The notes beneath the pieces were generated by a model, which saw only the letters and a list, made by a program, of their open reading frames with translations, did no database searches and was not told where the DNA came from. 64,000 bases of DNA, taken from NCBI RefSeq assembly GCF_003208655.1, contig NZ_QKLU01000006.1:248001-312000 (forward strand). The letters are read 5' to 3'. Every line of letters begins with the position of its first letter. The stretch's first letter is position 1. Position numbers and translations under genes: made by a program. The DNA comes from Pedobacter nutrimenti (GTDB lineage Bacteria; Bacteroidota; Bacteroidia; Sphingobacteriales; Sphingobacteriaceae). Positions 41,841-51,014 of this stretch are shown one piece after another.

Positions 41841-42293
41841 ATGATGACCGAAAGCCTGAAATCTATTTTTGAGCGTGACCTTAAACAATTGAAACTGGAG
41901 ATCGGCCTGTACCAGCAGGAATCCAATTTGTGGCTTACCAAAAAAGGTATTTCCAATGCTGCCGGTAACCTTTGCCTGCACCTGATCGGGAACCTGAGCC
42001 ATTTTATTGGCGCTCAGCTGGGCCATATAGGTTATGTGCGCAACCGCCCCCTGGAGTTTTCGGACAAAGATGTTCCCCGGGCTGCGCTTTTGGAAAGCAT
42101 AGATCAGGTCATAGCCATGATCGGAAAAACCCTGGACGGTTTAGATGATGCAGAACTGGAAAAAAATTACCCCCTGGTTGTTTTCGAAAAGGAAATGACC
42201 ACGGGCTATTTTCTGATCCACCTGAGCACCCACTTGTCTTATCATCTGGGACAAATCAATTACCACAGAAGGTTAATTGATGTGGAAGGATAA
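41841..42293 (+). CDS. DinB-like (DUF1572-type) four-helix protein
   Basis: This 150-residue cytosolic protein has the four-helix DinB/YfiT fold. The metal-binding histidines are in CLHLIGNLSHFIGAQLGHIG and YFLIHLSTHLSYHLGQINYHRR, the usual positions. Related enzymes are metal-dependent thiol S-transferases (for example bacillithiol transferase), but many members are uncharacterised. It follows the acetyltransferase gene by 65 bp. A strong A/T-rich hairpin lies 45 bp after its stop codon. Confidence 0.85.
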   Translation: MMTESLKSIFERDLKQLKLEIGLYQQESNLWLTKKGISNAAGNLCLHLIGNLSHFIGAQLGHIGYVRNRPLEFSDKDVPRAALLESIDQVIAMIGKTLDGLDDAELEKNYPLVVFEKEMTTGYFLIHLSTHLSYHLGQINYHRRLIDVEG

Positions 42294-42337
42294 ATGTAAA
42301 ATTATGAGTTTTTGAACTGTCTTTCAGTTGAATAGAT

Positions 42338-42373
42338 AAAAGTATCAAGATATCTATATATCTTGATACTTTT
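42338..42373. terminator. 16-bp perfect A/T-rich hairpin
   Basis: AAAAGTATCAAGATAT pairs perfectly with its complement across CTAT, with T residues at the end in both directions. It probably terminates the DinB-like gene's transcript. The core TATCAAGAT recurs in the hairpin at 16675 after the first MocR gene. Confidence 0.7.
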
Positions 42374-42877
42374 GTGTCTTTATGCTTTTTTTGAATATCT
42401 AATAAGATGAAGAAAGGATGTTTTCAGATAAAAAACTCCAAAAATGAAATGTTTTTCGCTGAAAATTGCGATCTTGTATAAGCCATCAAACTGGATTTTA
42501 CCAGGGCTCAAAAAACAGGCGAAAAGGGCTTAGGGTTTGCTTTATAACTAAGCCGTTTCTAGGCTGGGTCTGCTCCGGGTTTGGCCTGTATATTGTTCGG
42601 TGAAAACCAAACAAAAAACAATGCAGAGATAGATGATCCAGAGCCCAGACTGAAGGCGTCTGTCCGGCCTGCTTCCGGTTCCATTTCAGATCTTAAAAAT
42701 CAAACTGCAGAATTATTTTTGGGCAGCCTTTCTTTTGAGCAAGTACCTACCTTCTTTTGGACTTCTTTTGAAAAAAGACCCAAATTCAAAACAAGTCCCG
42801 AAGGAGCTCAAAAGAAAGTGTATCTTTTTTAACTGTTGTCACAACTTTCGTCATAACGGGGAAAGCACAGCGACTAA

Positions 42878-42904
42878 GGATCTGTGGGGTTGGCTTACAG
42901 ATCC
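42878..42904. repeat. palindromic intergenic element
   Basis: GGATCTGT (42878-42885) and ACAGATCC (42897-42904) form a perfect 8-bp stem. The surrounding bases (TTTCGTCATAACGGGGAAAG before, TTTCGGGATGACG after) look like the degenerate CGTCAT...ATGACG palindromes scattered through Bacteroidota intergenic regions. This statement of wide occurrence is from memory. Confidence 0.6.
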
Positions 42905-42923
42905 CTCAATCGTTCCTCATTTC

Positions 42924-43025
42924 GGGATGACGAATGAGTTGGGATGCTGAATGAGTAGGGATGACGGATGAGTTGGGATGACGAATGAGCAGGGATGACG
43001 GATGAGTAGGGATGATGAATGAGTA
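42924..43025. repeat. 17-bp tandem repeat, six units
   Basis: Six consecutive 17-bp units of the type GGGATGACGAATGAGTT run without interruption, followed by a partial GGGAT. The units differ at a few positions (CTG, CGG or TGA for CGA; TT, TA or CA at the end). There are no spacers, so it is a minisatellite rather than a CRISPR array. Confidence 0.9.
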
Positions 43026-43056
43026 GGGATTAGAATAATGAGATTCCGGGCTAACA

Positions 43057-43091
43057 CTCTCGTCAGGTCGAGGGAAGCGCAGCGACGAGAG
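43057..43091. repeat. palindromic intergenic element
   Basis: CTCTCGTC (43057-43064) pairs with GACGAGAG (43084-43091). The loop contains AGGTCGAGGGAAGCGC, similar to the GTCAGGTCGAG-type palindromic repeats common in this phylum. Confidence 0.55.
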
Positions 43092-43309
43092 CTCTGTGCC
43101 TTTTGTACCTGTAAGCTACATATTCCTAACAATTTAGGACTAAAGATGCCGGGCATGCACCGCTTGTTAACCTTTTCTGTAGCTTTAATCCATGTGGAAA
43201 GAAATTAAATTTTTGACATTTTTTCTTTTTAAGTGGATAAATTGTTAATTTATTTTTCCACAAACACAATAATTAACAGCATCTTAACGTAGCGACTTGT
43301 TTTTGAACT

Positions 43310-43317
43310 TACATTTG
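43310..43317 (+). promoter_or_regulatory. -7 promoter element of the T9SS cargo gene
   Basis: TACATTTG matches TAnnTTTG and would give a leader of about 95 bases before the ATG at 43419. The upstream -33 box is not clear, so confidence is low. Confidence 0.4.
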
Positions 43318-43418
43318 TCCTCCCAAATTAGTTTTGGGAAGACCATTCAGACGATATTCTTAAAATTAACGCAAATAATATTCGGTAATGGATTGTGAAT
43401 TAACTAAATAAATAATAT

Positions 43419-46400
43419 ATGAAAAAACCTCTACTATTATTACTTCTTCTGTATGCTATGTTTTGTCTCCCGGCAAAACTGTATGCACAAATTGCTGCCT
43501 GGGATTTTACCGGGCAGAACCAGCTGCCCACCTCAACGGCAAATACTTTTGATCCGGGTTTGACAGCAGCACCTGTGCTGACCAGGGGAGCGGGTGCCGC
43601 GGCAAGCGCAGGAGGTAACTCTTTCCGTACCACCGGGTTTAAAAATGATGGGATCGCTGTGAGCAACACTGATTATTTTCAGGTCACACTAACAGCTGCC
43701 GCAGGTAAAAAAATCTCTTTAAGCTCTATAGATGCAGCTTTTCAGGGAACTGCGACCTACTATGCAGGGGCTGGAGCAAGTAATCAGTTTGCTTATAGCC
43801 TCAATGGTACAGATTTTATCTTAATCGGTACACCTTCAGTGATTACCACAGTGAGCAGTAACCCCTCCCTGATGCCGACAATTAGTCTTTCTGGTATCAG
43901 TAGTCTTCAAAATGTTGATGCAACCACAACCATTACACTTCGGTTTTATGCCAGTGGACAGACCGGTACAGGCGGATGGGGCTTTTTTTCTTCTGCACCT
44001 GGTAAACTGGGCTTTTCCATAGGCGGTACGGTAAGCACAGCTGGTGCCGATGTTACCCCTCCAACCAATACTGCCGGTTACCCAAAAATCAATAACATTA
44101 CTTCTACTTCTGTAGACCTGACCAGTAACATCAACGAGGCAGGTAAAACTTATTATATTCTTATTCCTGCCAGTGGTGTTGCACCAACTACAGCAGCACA
44201 AATCAAAGCGGGGACAGATGGTAATGGTACAGCTGCATTTAAATCCGGATCTTTTGCCAATACAGCCAATACCGATGCTTCAGCAACCATCGGCGGCTTG
44301 ACACTTTCCACCAGTTATAAAATATATTCCGTTTCAGAGGATGTGGCCACACCGGCTAATCTTCAAAGCACCTTCTCCAGTCTATCTGCAACTACGCTGG
44401 GTGCTACAGATGTAACCCCTCCGGTAAATACTGCCGGTTATCCTAAAACAACCAATCTGACGACCACTTCTGTTGACCTGATCAGTAACATCAATGAAGC
44501 AGGAACCACTTATTACGTGTTGAGCCTAGCCGGCGGAGCAGCACCAACAGCGGTTCAGGTTAAAGCCGGACTGGACGGAAGCGGTGCTGCAGCCTTTAAA
44601 GCGGGTTCTTTTGCAAACCCGGCAAATACAGATGCCAGTGCAACAATCAATGGCTTAAGCCCTGGTACGGCTTATACAATTTACAGTGTCTCTGCGGATG
44701 CGGCTGCTACGCCCAATCTTCAAACGGCTGTAAGTACACTGAACATCACCACGATCAACCTTCCCCTGGTGAATGCACCGGTGATCATCAGTCAGTATTA
44801 CGAGGGTACAAGTACCAATAAATGGATCGAGCTAACCAATTTAAGCGATAGCCCGGTCAATACGGCTTCTCCTCAATTAAAACTGGGCTTATACAATATT
44901 TCAGGTGATGCAGGCCCGATCAACATCAGTGGAAACCCTACCCAGATCATGAACCTGAATGTGATTATTCCTCCAAAAGGAACGGTCCTGATCGGAAATA
45001 CAGGAAACGGAAATGAAGTCCCGTATATTACTGCTGCAAGTGCAGCCCAAACCAGCAATACGGTCATTAACTTTAACGGAAATGACGGTATTGTGCTGAT
45101 GGATGCCTCTAATAATATTATTGATGCTTTTGGCCATGGTGTAAATGCAAAAGACGTCTCTTATGTCAGGGACCTGACTGTAAATGCACCAAGTCCGGTA
45201 TTTAACGAAAATGACTGGGAAAGAATCAGTCTTGCGGTGGTACAGAATGCGTTGGATGATGACGATCCTAACCGCTTGGGAGTTCATTTTCCGCCAAATC
45301 TGCCACCTTGCGCAGCGCCTTCGGCCCCGGCCACTGCTTTAAGTTTTACAGCTACAACTTCCAGCATTACCGGAACATTTACTGCAGCAGCTGATGCCAA
45401 TGAATATCTGGTGATCCGCAGTTTAAACAGCACTTTAACTGCGCTGCCTGTTGACGGAACTGTGTATAATGTAGGTACTGCTATTGGAGGCGGAACAGTT
45501 TCCAGCCGCCTGGTGAATGGTAGCTTTACCGACAATAATTTAAATGACAATACAAAATATTATTATTTCATTTTTGCTTTAAATAATGTTTCCTGCACCG
45601 GGGGACCTAAATATTTAAGCACGGCTTACCTGAGTGGAAACCAGACGACGGTGGCGTTACAGCCTTGTACAACACCAGCTGCCCAGCCTTCGGCTTTCAG
45701 CATTACGGCTTCCAATTACAATTCTATTCAGGGCAGCTTTACCCCTGCAGCCAATGTTACCGAATACCTGGTGGTCATGAGCAGGGACAAGGCTTTAACA
45801 GCAAACCCGCAAAACCAAACGGTGTACAAAGCCGGTGACCAGTTGGGTGGCGGTACAGTTGTTAAGCGTGGAACGGGTGCTACTTTTACAGCCAGCGGCC
45901 TGGCCCAAAATGCGATGTATTATTTTTACATTTTTTCACTCAACAGCAATTGTACAGGTGGCCCATTATACTTAACCGGCAGCCCATTGACCGGCAGTCA
46001 GAAAACCGGAAAGCTGGATGCCAGCAACCTGAATTTTTATTATGGAAACCTGCACAGCCACAGCAGCTATTCAGACGGAAATAAAGACGACACCCGGAAA
46101 AAACCGGAAGACGATTATGCTTTTGCCAAAAACTCCATGAAAATGGATTTCCTCGGAATTTCTGAGCACAACCATACCCAGGCGGGAATGTCCCTGGCCA
46201 ACTGGCAACCGGGTATCGACGCCGCCAAAAATGCAACTACTTCTACCTTCCTTGCCTTGCACGGTATGGAATGGGGTGTCATTAGCGGGGGTGGCCACGT
46301 GATTGTATACGGTATTGATTCACTGATTGGCTGGGAGCCAGGAGAATACCAGATTTTTGTGCCAAAAAGCACCTATACCGGACCTACTGGTTTATTCAAA

Positions 46401-48614
46401 ATCATTAACCGCCATGGTTCAAACGCCATAGCCACACTTGCGCATCCAAATACGACCGACTTTAACAACATTTCGGCCACTTACGACCTGAGCGCCGACA
46501 GTGCTATAGTAGGTGCTGCCCTGGAAAGTGGTCCTGCATTTTCGACCAATATTACCTATGGCGATCCGGCCAGTCCAATGAGCTACCTGAGTTATTACAA
46601 CCGGATGCTGGCCAAAGGCTATCACCTTGGAGCGACCATTGACCACGACAACCACAACATGACTTTTGGCCGTCATACCAAGGCACGTCTGGTGGTCATG
46701 GCACCGGCACTGACCGAAAGTGATTTATTGGGTTCGATCAAAAAAATGCGCTTTTATGCCTCAGAAGACTCTGCCGCGAAAGTAGTTTTCAGCATCAGCA
46801 AACAACCTGTGGGCAGTATTTTTACAGGCGTGGGCGGACCAGTGATTTCAGTCACTGCTGCCACAACCAGTCCGGTGAACAGTATTAAACTGATGTATGG
46901 TACACCCGGAAGCGGGGTAAACCCGGTGGTGGTCAACAGTACCGCTACGGGAAGCATGACCTATAGCCACGATGCGCTGAGCAATTTAAGTACAGGTTAT
47001 TATTATGCAGATATTGTCGAAACTGACGGCAGCCGCATCATTACTTCACCGATCTGGTATACCCGCGACGACAGCTATGTGAAAAAGAACCAGGTGATTA
47101 CCTTTAGCCCGGCTAAAACGGTTACCTATGGTGATCCGGATTTTGATCTGGATGCACGCAGTGACAATCCCGACATCAACATTACTTATGCCAGCAGTGA
47201 TACCACTATTGTAAAGGTAATTGATGACCAGATTCATATCCTGAAGGCAGGTACAGTAACCATTACCGCCAGCCAGGAAGGCAATGCTTTATTTAATCCG
47301 GCCAGCGTACAGCAGGTGCTAACGGTTAAACCGGTACAAATTGTCGTGACCGCCGATGCCAAACAAAAACTGGAAGGTGATGCAGATCCGGCACTGACTT
47401 ATACCAGCACCGGAACACTGATCGGCACAGATGCTTTCAGCGGAAACATCAACCGTGCAGCAGGGGAAACGCCTGGTACTTATGCCATTGTACAGGGCAG
47501 TCTGACCCTGGGTGCAAATTATGCGATCGATTATAGAACCGCTGCTTTCAAAATATTTGCCAAAGCGGCCGGTACCATTAGCGGTACAAAAACAGTGGCT
47601 TTAAATACAGCTGCACCTTTAATCACCTTTACCGCAAGCAAAGGGAATGCACCATTTACCTTCACCTACAACATTAATGGCGGGGCAGACAAAACCGTTA
47701 CTGCAACAGGAACAACTGTAACCGTGGCTGCGCCAACCAATGCATTGGGTACTTTTGTATATACCTTAACCAAAATTGCCGATGTCAACAGCACGCAGGT
47801 ACAAAATGCCTCGGCAACCATTACGGTAAATCCATTGCCGGTGGCCAGCATTTCGGGCTCGACCAGCCTTTGCATCAACAGTGCCGCCCCTGTGGTGACT
47901 TTTACCGGCGCGGTGGGAACGGCACCTTATACCTTTACCTATAGCTTAAACGGGGGCGCAAACCGCACCCTGGTCAGTACGGCTAATACCGCAACTTTAA
48001 CTGCGCCAAGTAATGTGTCAGGTACTTTTACCTATACCTTAATCAGCGTTTCAGATGTGTATGGCAGCCAGAACCAAAGTGGAAATGCCGTGATTACGGT
48101 GAACCCTTTACCGGTTATCCAGATTTTGAGCACTAAAGGGACCAGTGTTTCCAAGGGAGATGTATTGCAGCTGAGTGCAACAGGAGGTACAAGCTACAGC
48201 TGGACAGGTACAGAAATCTTGAGTGGCCAAAACACGGCCATGATCAATATCCGTCCAAAACAAAGCGGTACGTATAAAGTGACAGTCACCAATGCGAACG
48301 GCTGTACAGCTGATCAAAGCATCAGTATTACGGTTGCAGATGATTACAAACTGGAAGCCGGTACCCTGCTGACACCAAACGGAGATGGGATCAACGATAA
48401 GTTTATCATCAAAAACGTCGATTATTATCCAAATAATACACTGAAAATTTTTGATAAGGCGGGTCGGATCTTGTATACTAAGAAATCCTATAACAACGAT
48501 TGGGATGGTACCTTAAATGGTAGTCCGCTGGCAGAAGGAACCTATTACTACGTTCTGGACATGGGACCGGGTTTAGGAAATTTTAAAGGATTTATTAATA
48601 TCATCAGAAATTAA
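43419..48614 (+). CDS. T9SS-secreted multidomain PHP/CehA-like metallohydrolase
   Basis: This 1731-residue surface or secreted protein has a Sec signal MKKPLLLLLLLYAMFCLPAKLYAQ and ends in a gliding-motility-type C-terminal domain (LTPNGDGINDKFII at ~1652) that targets it to the type IX system. In between are: a beta domain; two FN3-like repeats (~211-450, both starting DVTPP.NTAGYPK); a lamin-tail domain (~451-600, WIELTNLSD ... WERISL); two further FN3-like repeats; and a PHP-type metal centre from ~871 (NLHSHSSYSDG, FLGISEHNHT, LAHPN, GATIDHDNHN). MBG and Ig-like repeats (~1225-1565) follow. It probably cleaves extracellular phosphoesters. The next gene, PorP/SprF, overlaps its stop codon. 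Confidence 0.9.
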   Translation: MKKPLLLLLLLYAMFCLPAKLYAQIAAWDFTGQNQLPTSTANTFDPGLTAAPVLTRGAGAAASAGGNSFRTTGFKNDGIAVSNTDYFQVTLTAAAGKKISLSSIDAAFQGTATYYAGAGASNQFAYSLNGTDFILIGTPSVITTVSSNPSLMPTISLSGISSLQNVDATTTITLRFYASGQTGTGGWGFFSSAPGKLGFSIGGTVSTAGADVTPPTNTAGYPKINNITSTSVDLTSNINEAGKTYYILIPASGVAPTTAAQIKAGTDGNGTAAFKSGSFANTANTDASATIGGLTLSTSYKIYSVSEDVATPANLQSTFSSLSATTLGATDVTPPVNTAGYPKTTNLTTTSVDLISNINEAGTTYYVLSLAGGAAPTAVQVKAGLDGSGAAAFKAGSFANPANTDASATINGLSPGTAYTIYSVSADAAATPNLQTAVSTLNITTINLPLVNAPVIISQYYEGTSTNKWIELTNLSDSPVNTASPQLKLGLYNISGDAGPINISGNPTQIMNLNVIIPPKGTVLIGNTGNGNEVPYITAASAAQTSNTVINFNGNDGIVLMDASNNIIDAFGHGVNAKDVSYVRDLTVNAPSPVFNENDWERISLAVVQNALDDDDPNRLGVHFPPNLPPCAAPSAPATALSFTATTSSITGTFTAAADANEYLVIRSLNSTLTALPVDGTVYNVGTAIGGGTVSSRLVNGSFTDNNLNDNTKYYYFIFALNNVSCTGGPKYLSTAYLSGNQTTVALQPCTTPAAQPSAFSITASNYNSIQGSFTPAANVTEYLVVMSRDKALTANPQNQTVYKAGDQLGGGTVVKRGTGATFTASGLAQNAMYYFYIFSLNSNCTGGPLYLTGSPLTGSQKTGKLDASNLNFYYGNLHSHSSYSDGNKDDTRKKPEDDYAFAKNSMKMDFLGISEHNHTQAGMSLANWQPGIDAAKNATTSTFLALHGMEWGVISGGGHVIVYGIDSLIGWEPGEYQIFVPKSTYTGPTGLFKIINRHGSNAIATLAHPNTTDFNNISATYDLSADSAIVGAALESGPAFSTNITYGDPASPMSYLSYYNRMLAKGYHLGATIDHDNHNMTFGRHTKARLVVMAPALTESDLLGSIKKMRFYASEDSAAKVVFSISKQPVGSIFTGVGGPVISVTAATTSPVNSIKLMYGTPGSGVNPVVVNSTATGSMTYSHDALSNLSTGYYYADIVETDGSRIITSPIWYTRDDSYVKKNQVITFSPAKTVTYGDPDFDLDARSDNPDINITYASSDTTIVKVIDDQIHILKAGTVTITASQEGNALFNPASVQQVLTVKPVQIVVTADAKQKLEGDADPALTYTSTGTLIGTDAFSGNINRAAGETPGTYAIVQGSLTLGANYAIDYRTAAFKIFAKAAGTISGTKTVALNTAAPLITFTASKGNAPFTFTYNINGGADKTVTATGTTVTVAAPTNALGTFVYTLTKIADVNSTQVQNASATITVNPLPVASISGSTSLCINSAAPVVTFTGAVGTAPYTFTYSLNGGANRTLVSTANTATLTAPSNVSGTFTYTLISVSDVYGSQNQSGNAVITVNPLPVIQILSTKGTSVSKGDVLQLSATGGTSYSWTGTEILSGQNTAMINIRPKQSGTYKVTVTNANGCTADQSISITVADDYKLEAGTLLTPNGDGINDKFIIKNVDYYPNNTLKIFDKAGRILYTKKSYNNDWDGTLNGSPLAEGTYYYVLDMGPGLGNFKGFINIIRN

Positions 48615-49546
48615 TGTACAGCGTAATGAAAGCAATTAAACAATATATAGGGCAAATGAAGGGGAAAACGGGCTTCTTATTTGCAGCAACAATTTTATTT
48701 TTAAATTCAGCATCGGCACAGATTCTTCCGCTCAATGCACAGTATTTTCAGAACAGGTATTTGATTAACCCTTCTATGGCCGGTATAGGGCCTGGTCTGA
48801 ACATTAACGGAAGTTTGCGCAAGCAATGGACCAGTATCCCTGGTGCACCTTTAAGCCAGGGCCTCACCCTGGATCAGCAGCTGGATAAAGTGGGTCTTGG
48901 AATTAATGTCTACAATGAAAAAGCCGGAGGCATCCAAACCACCAAGGCGGTGGCTACTTTTGCCTATCACCTGCCATTAAACGACCAGGACCAGAAACTG
49001 AATTTTGGGGTTTCCTTTGGGGCCAGTAAAGACAGATTTGATGCCAGCGGTCTGGGCATCAGTGATCCGAATGATCCGGCGATAGGCCGTTTTAACGACA
49101 GGGGCTATTATTTTGACGGGGACTTTGGGGTTTCCTATACTTCTGAGGGCCTGAACATTGAGGCTGCCCTTCCAAATATGCGATCGGTATTGAGAAAAGA
49201 GGACGTGAACTATGCTGATAAACCCACTTTTTATTCGGCCCTGGGCTATAAGTTTAAATTGGGTACCGATCTGGATGGGGTAAGCTTAGAGCCTAAAGCG
49301 GTATTCCGTGGGGTTAAGAACTACGATAACCTATGGGATGCAGGGGTAAATGCGGCCTTTGCCGGCGACAAACTGTACCTGATGGGCATGTACCACAGCA
49401 CCAAAAATGTAACTGCCGGCTTTGGGATCAATTATAAATCCAGCCTGTACATTATGGCATACTACAATACCGAAACCTCTGCTTTAAGGGGAAATACGGG
49501 CGGCGATTTTGAGATCAACCTCCGTTTAAACATCAGTAAAAAGTAG
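48614..49546 (+). CDS. PorP/SprF-family type IX secretion system membrane protein
   Basis: This 310-residue outer-membrane protein of the PorP/SprF family anchors T9SS cargo with type B C-terminal domains at the surface. The signal peptide covers MKGKTGFLFAATILFLNSASAQ, preceded by a short extension; the alternative start at 48626 is possible. Family features are QYFQNRYLINPSMAGIGPGLNINGSLRKQWTSIPGAPLSQGLTLDQ and the barrel motifs LGINVYNEKAGGI, ATFAYHLPL, LNFGVSFGASKDRFD, FDGDFGVSYT and ending DFEINLRLNIS. Its ATG overlaps the preceding TAA, so it is coupled to the cargo gene and is probably its dedicated partner. Confidence 0.92.
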   Translation: MYSVMKAIKQYIGQMKGKTGFLFAATILFLNSASAQILPLNAQYFQNRYLINPSMAGIGPGLNINGSLRKQWTSIPGAPLSQGLTLDQQLDKVGLGINVYNEKAGGIQTTKAVATFAYHLPLNDQDQKLNFGVSFGASKDRFDASGLGISDPNDPAIGRFNDRGYYFDGDFGVSYTSEGLNIEAALPNMRSVLRKEDVNYADKPTFYSALGYKFKLGTDLDGVSLEPKAVFRGVKNYDNLWDAGVNAAFAGDKLYLMGMYHSTKNVTAGFGINYKSSLYIMAYYNTETSALRGNTGGDFEINLRLNISKK

Positions 49547-49562
49547 GGCCTTTAAAGGGTTC

Positions 49563-49595
49563 AAAAAAGGGCTGGCCTTTGGCCGGCCCTTTTTT
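49563..49595. terminator. bidirectional intrinsic terminator
   Basis: AAAAAAGGGCTGGCC pairs with GGCCGGCCCTTTTTT (one G-T pair) across TTT. It ends the PorP transcript and, on the other strand, the S41 peptidase transcript. Confidence 0.92.
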
Positions 49596-49601
49596 GTATC
49601 A

Positions 49602-50924
49602 TTAAGGTTTCAAAAGATCAGTAAAAATTCCCCCGTCATCGTATAACCTGGTCATACTGACAATCTGATTGTTTTTACGGTTAAACCTCATCTCAAAATA
49701 AGGGAAATTTTCAATGTGGAACCGGTCGGATCCCACCGGGCTCAATACTTGTATAACCCGGTTTGGACGTTCGAAATTCAGGTGCCCGTTTTCGAAGGTA
49801 ATTTTGCCTTCTCCATAAGTTCCGGTATAGGATTTTAAAAGCTGGGCATCGGTTTGCTCAGGCTGCATCTCTGCTTTCAGGGACAGCAGGGCCCAGTTGA
49901 GCAGGTAATTGTTTGGTTCTTTGCTCAGGAGCTGCTCCAGGGCATGTCGCCGCGCAGTGGTAAGGGCCTCTTTTTGTTGAACTTCCAGATCGGGTTTTAC
50001 GCCTGTTCCTTCCCAATCGGTTTTTGTAACCGAACTGATGGATCTGCCTACCGGTATATTGAGCAGAAACCGTTCTGCTATCGGCACGGGCATAACAGGG
50101 TGGGCACCTCCTCCGGTAGTTTCGCCCACCAGGGTAATCCTTTTCAGGTTTTTCAGTGCATAACAGAAATCTTCAGCAGCCGAAAAAGTACTTTTACTCA
50201 CCAGTACATATACCGGACAGTCAGGCATTCGTTTTCCTTCCAAAGCAGCCAGCGTTTTCATGGAAAAGGTTTCATTTGTCGGTCGCCAGTAAATGTCATT
50301 AAGGGGCCTTGGATTGCTGTCAAAAAAGTAACTGGCCAGCAGGCTGACCATGTTTGCAGAACCGCCCCCATTGTTTCTCAGGTCAATAATTAAGGCAGAT
50401 GCATGGCCAAAGAAGTTCATCGTGGCAGCAGCGGTAGTTCCGGCTTCTGTCGGATCGGCGAAACGGCTTAAATTCAGATACCCAATATTTCCATCCAGGA
50501 TCCGGGCTTCTTTAAAACCGTAGTTTTGGATTTTTTCCAAGGCCCGTCTTTTTTGCATTTCTGAATCTTTATCTTTTGCAGGCTTTTCTTTTTTGCTTTC
50601 TTTAACCCACTGCGGATCGTAACGCATGGTGAAATGTTTATCCTTGCAAACGGCAAAAAGATCTTTTGAAAGTTTGTCTGCGAATTCCCTGGGATCCTTC
50701 AGTAGGTCGTAATCTCCTTTTTTTGCATTTATTTTCAACTGATCTGCCATTTTTTTTCCTGTTTCCGGGTAAACGTACAGCTCCATGAGGTTTTTGGAAA
50801 CCGCATTCAGCACTTCAGTCTTTTCTGTTGTGGTTAATCCAGGCGAGGCATCCTGCGCTGAAACGGTTTGTATTGAACAACAGTATAATAGGATTAAAAA
50901 GAAGAGGCTTAAGTTTTTTTTCAT
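49602..50924 (-). CDS. exported S41-family peptidase
   Basis: This 440-residue exported protein has a signal peptide (MKKNLSLFFLILLYCCSIQTVSAQ). A helical N-terminal domain (LNAVSKNLMELYVYPETGKKMADQL) is followed by the S41 tail-specific protease domain: NIGYLNLSRFADPTEAG, SALIIDLRNNGGGSANMVSLLASYFF, VYVLVSKSTFSAAEDFCYALKN (nucleophile Ser within TFSAAE) and ITLVGETTGGGAHPV. The C-terminal ~90 residues form a small beta domain. It probably degrades proteins in the periplasm or on the surface. It is divergent from an AraC regulator that may control it. Confidence 0.92.
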   Translation of the reverse strand: MKKNLSLFFLILLYCCSIQTVSAQDASPGLTTTEKTEVLNAVSKNLMELYVYPETGKKMADQLKINAKKGDYDLLKDPREFADKLSKDLFAVCKDKHFTMRYDPQWVKESKKEKPAKDKDSEMQKRRALEKIQNYGFKEARILDGNIGYLNLSRFADPTEAGTTAAATMNFFGHASALIIDLRNNGGGSANMVSLLASYFFDSNPRPLNDIYWRPTNETFSMKTLAALEGKRMPDCPVYVLVSKSTFSAAEDFCYALKNLKRITLVGETTGGGAHPVMPVPIAERFLLNIPVGRSISSVTKTDWEGTGVKPDLEVQQKEALTTARRHALEQLLSKEPNNYLLNWALLSLKAEMQPEQTDAQLLKSYTGTYGEGKITFENGHLNFERPNRVIQVLSPVGSDRFHIENFPYFEMRFNRKNNQIVSMTRLYDDGGIFTDLLKP

Positions 50925-50956
50925 TATTGGTGATTTATCTAAGGGGGAATTTCTTT

Positions 50957-50989
50957 TTTGTCAATGTTATGAAATTAAATCTATCTTTA
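50957..50989 (+). promoter_or_regulatory. candidate promoter of the AraC-type gene
   Basis: TTTG (50957-50960) and TATCTTTA (50982-50989), 21 bp apart, match the Bacteroidota promoter consensus except for the last base of the second box. It lies about 25 bases before the ATG at 51015. Confidence 0.42.
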
Positions 50990-51014
50990 ATTTGTACAAA
51001 ACGGCCAATTTTTT

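Larger units (their letters stand above)
42294..43309. other. gene-free, repeat-rich intergenic region
   Basis: About one kilobase separates the DinB-like gene from the T9SS cargo gene. It contains a 16-bp perfect hairpin (42338), a 7-bp GGCTTAG/CTAAGCC hairpin (42527-42554), a palindromic repeat (42878), six copies of a 17-bp tandem repeat (42924) and a further palindrome (43057). Short open frames here, the longest at 42581-42832, show no recognisable protein and are not considered genes. Confidence 0.7.

Noticed and set aside
42581..42832. 83-residue open frame in the gene-free region
   Set aside because: No leader, no recognisable domain, composition unlike neighbouring genes, and it lies in repeat-rich DNA; probably not coding.
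42924..43025. Possible CRISPR array
   Set aside because: The 17-bp units are contiguous without spacers and no cas genes are present, so it is a minisatellite.
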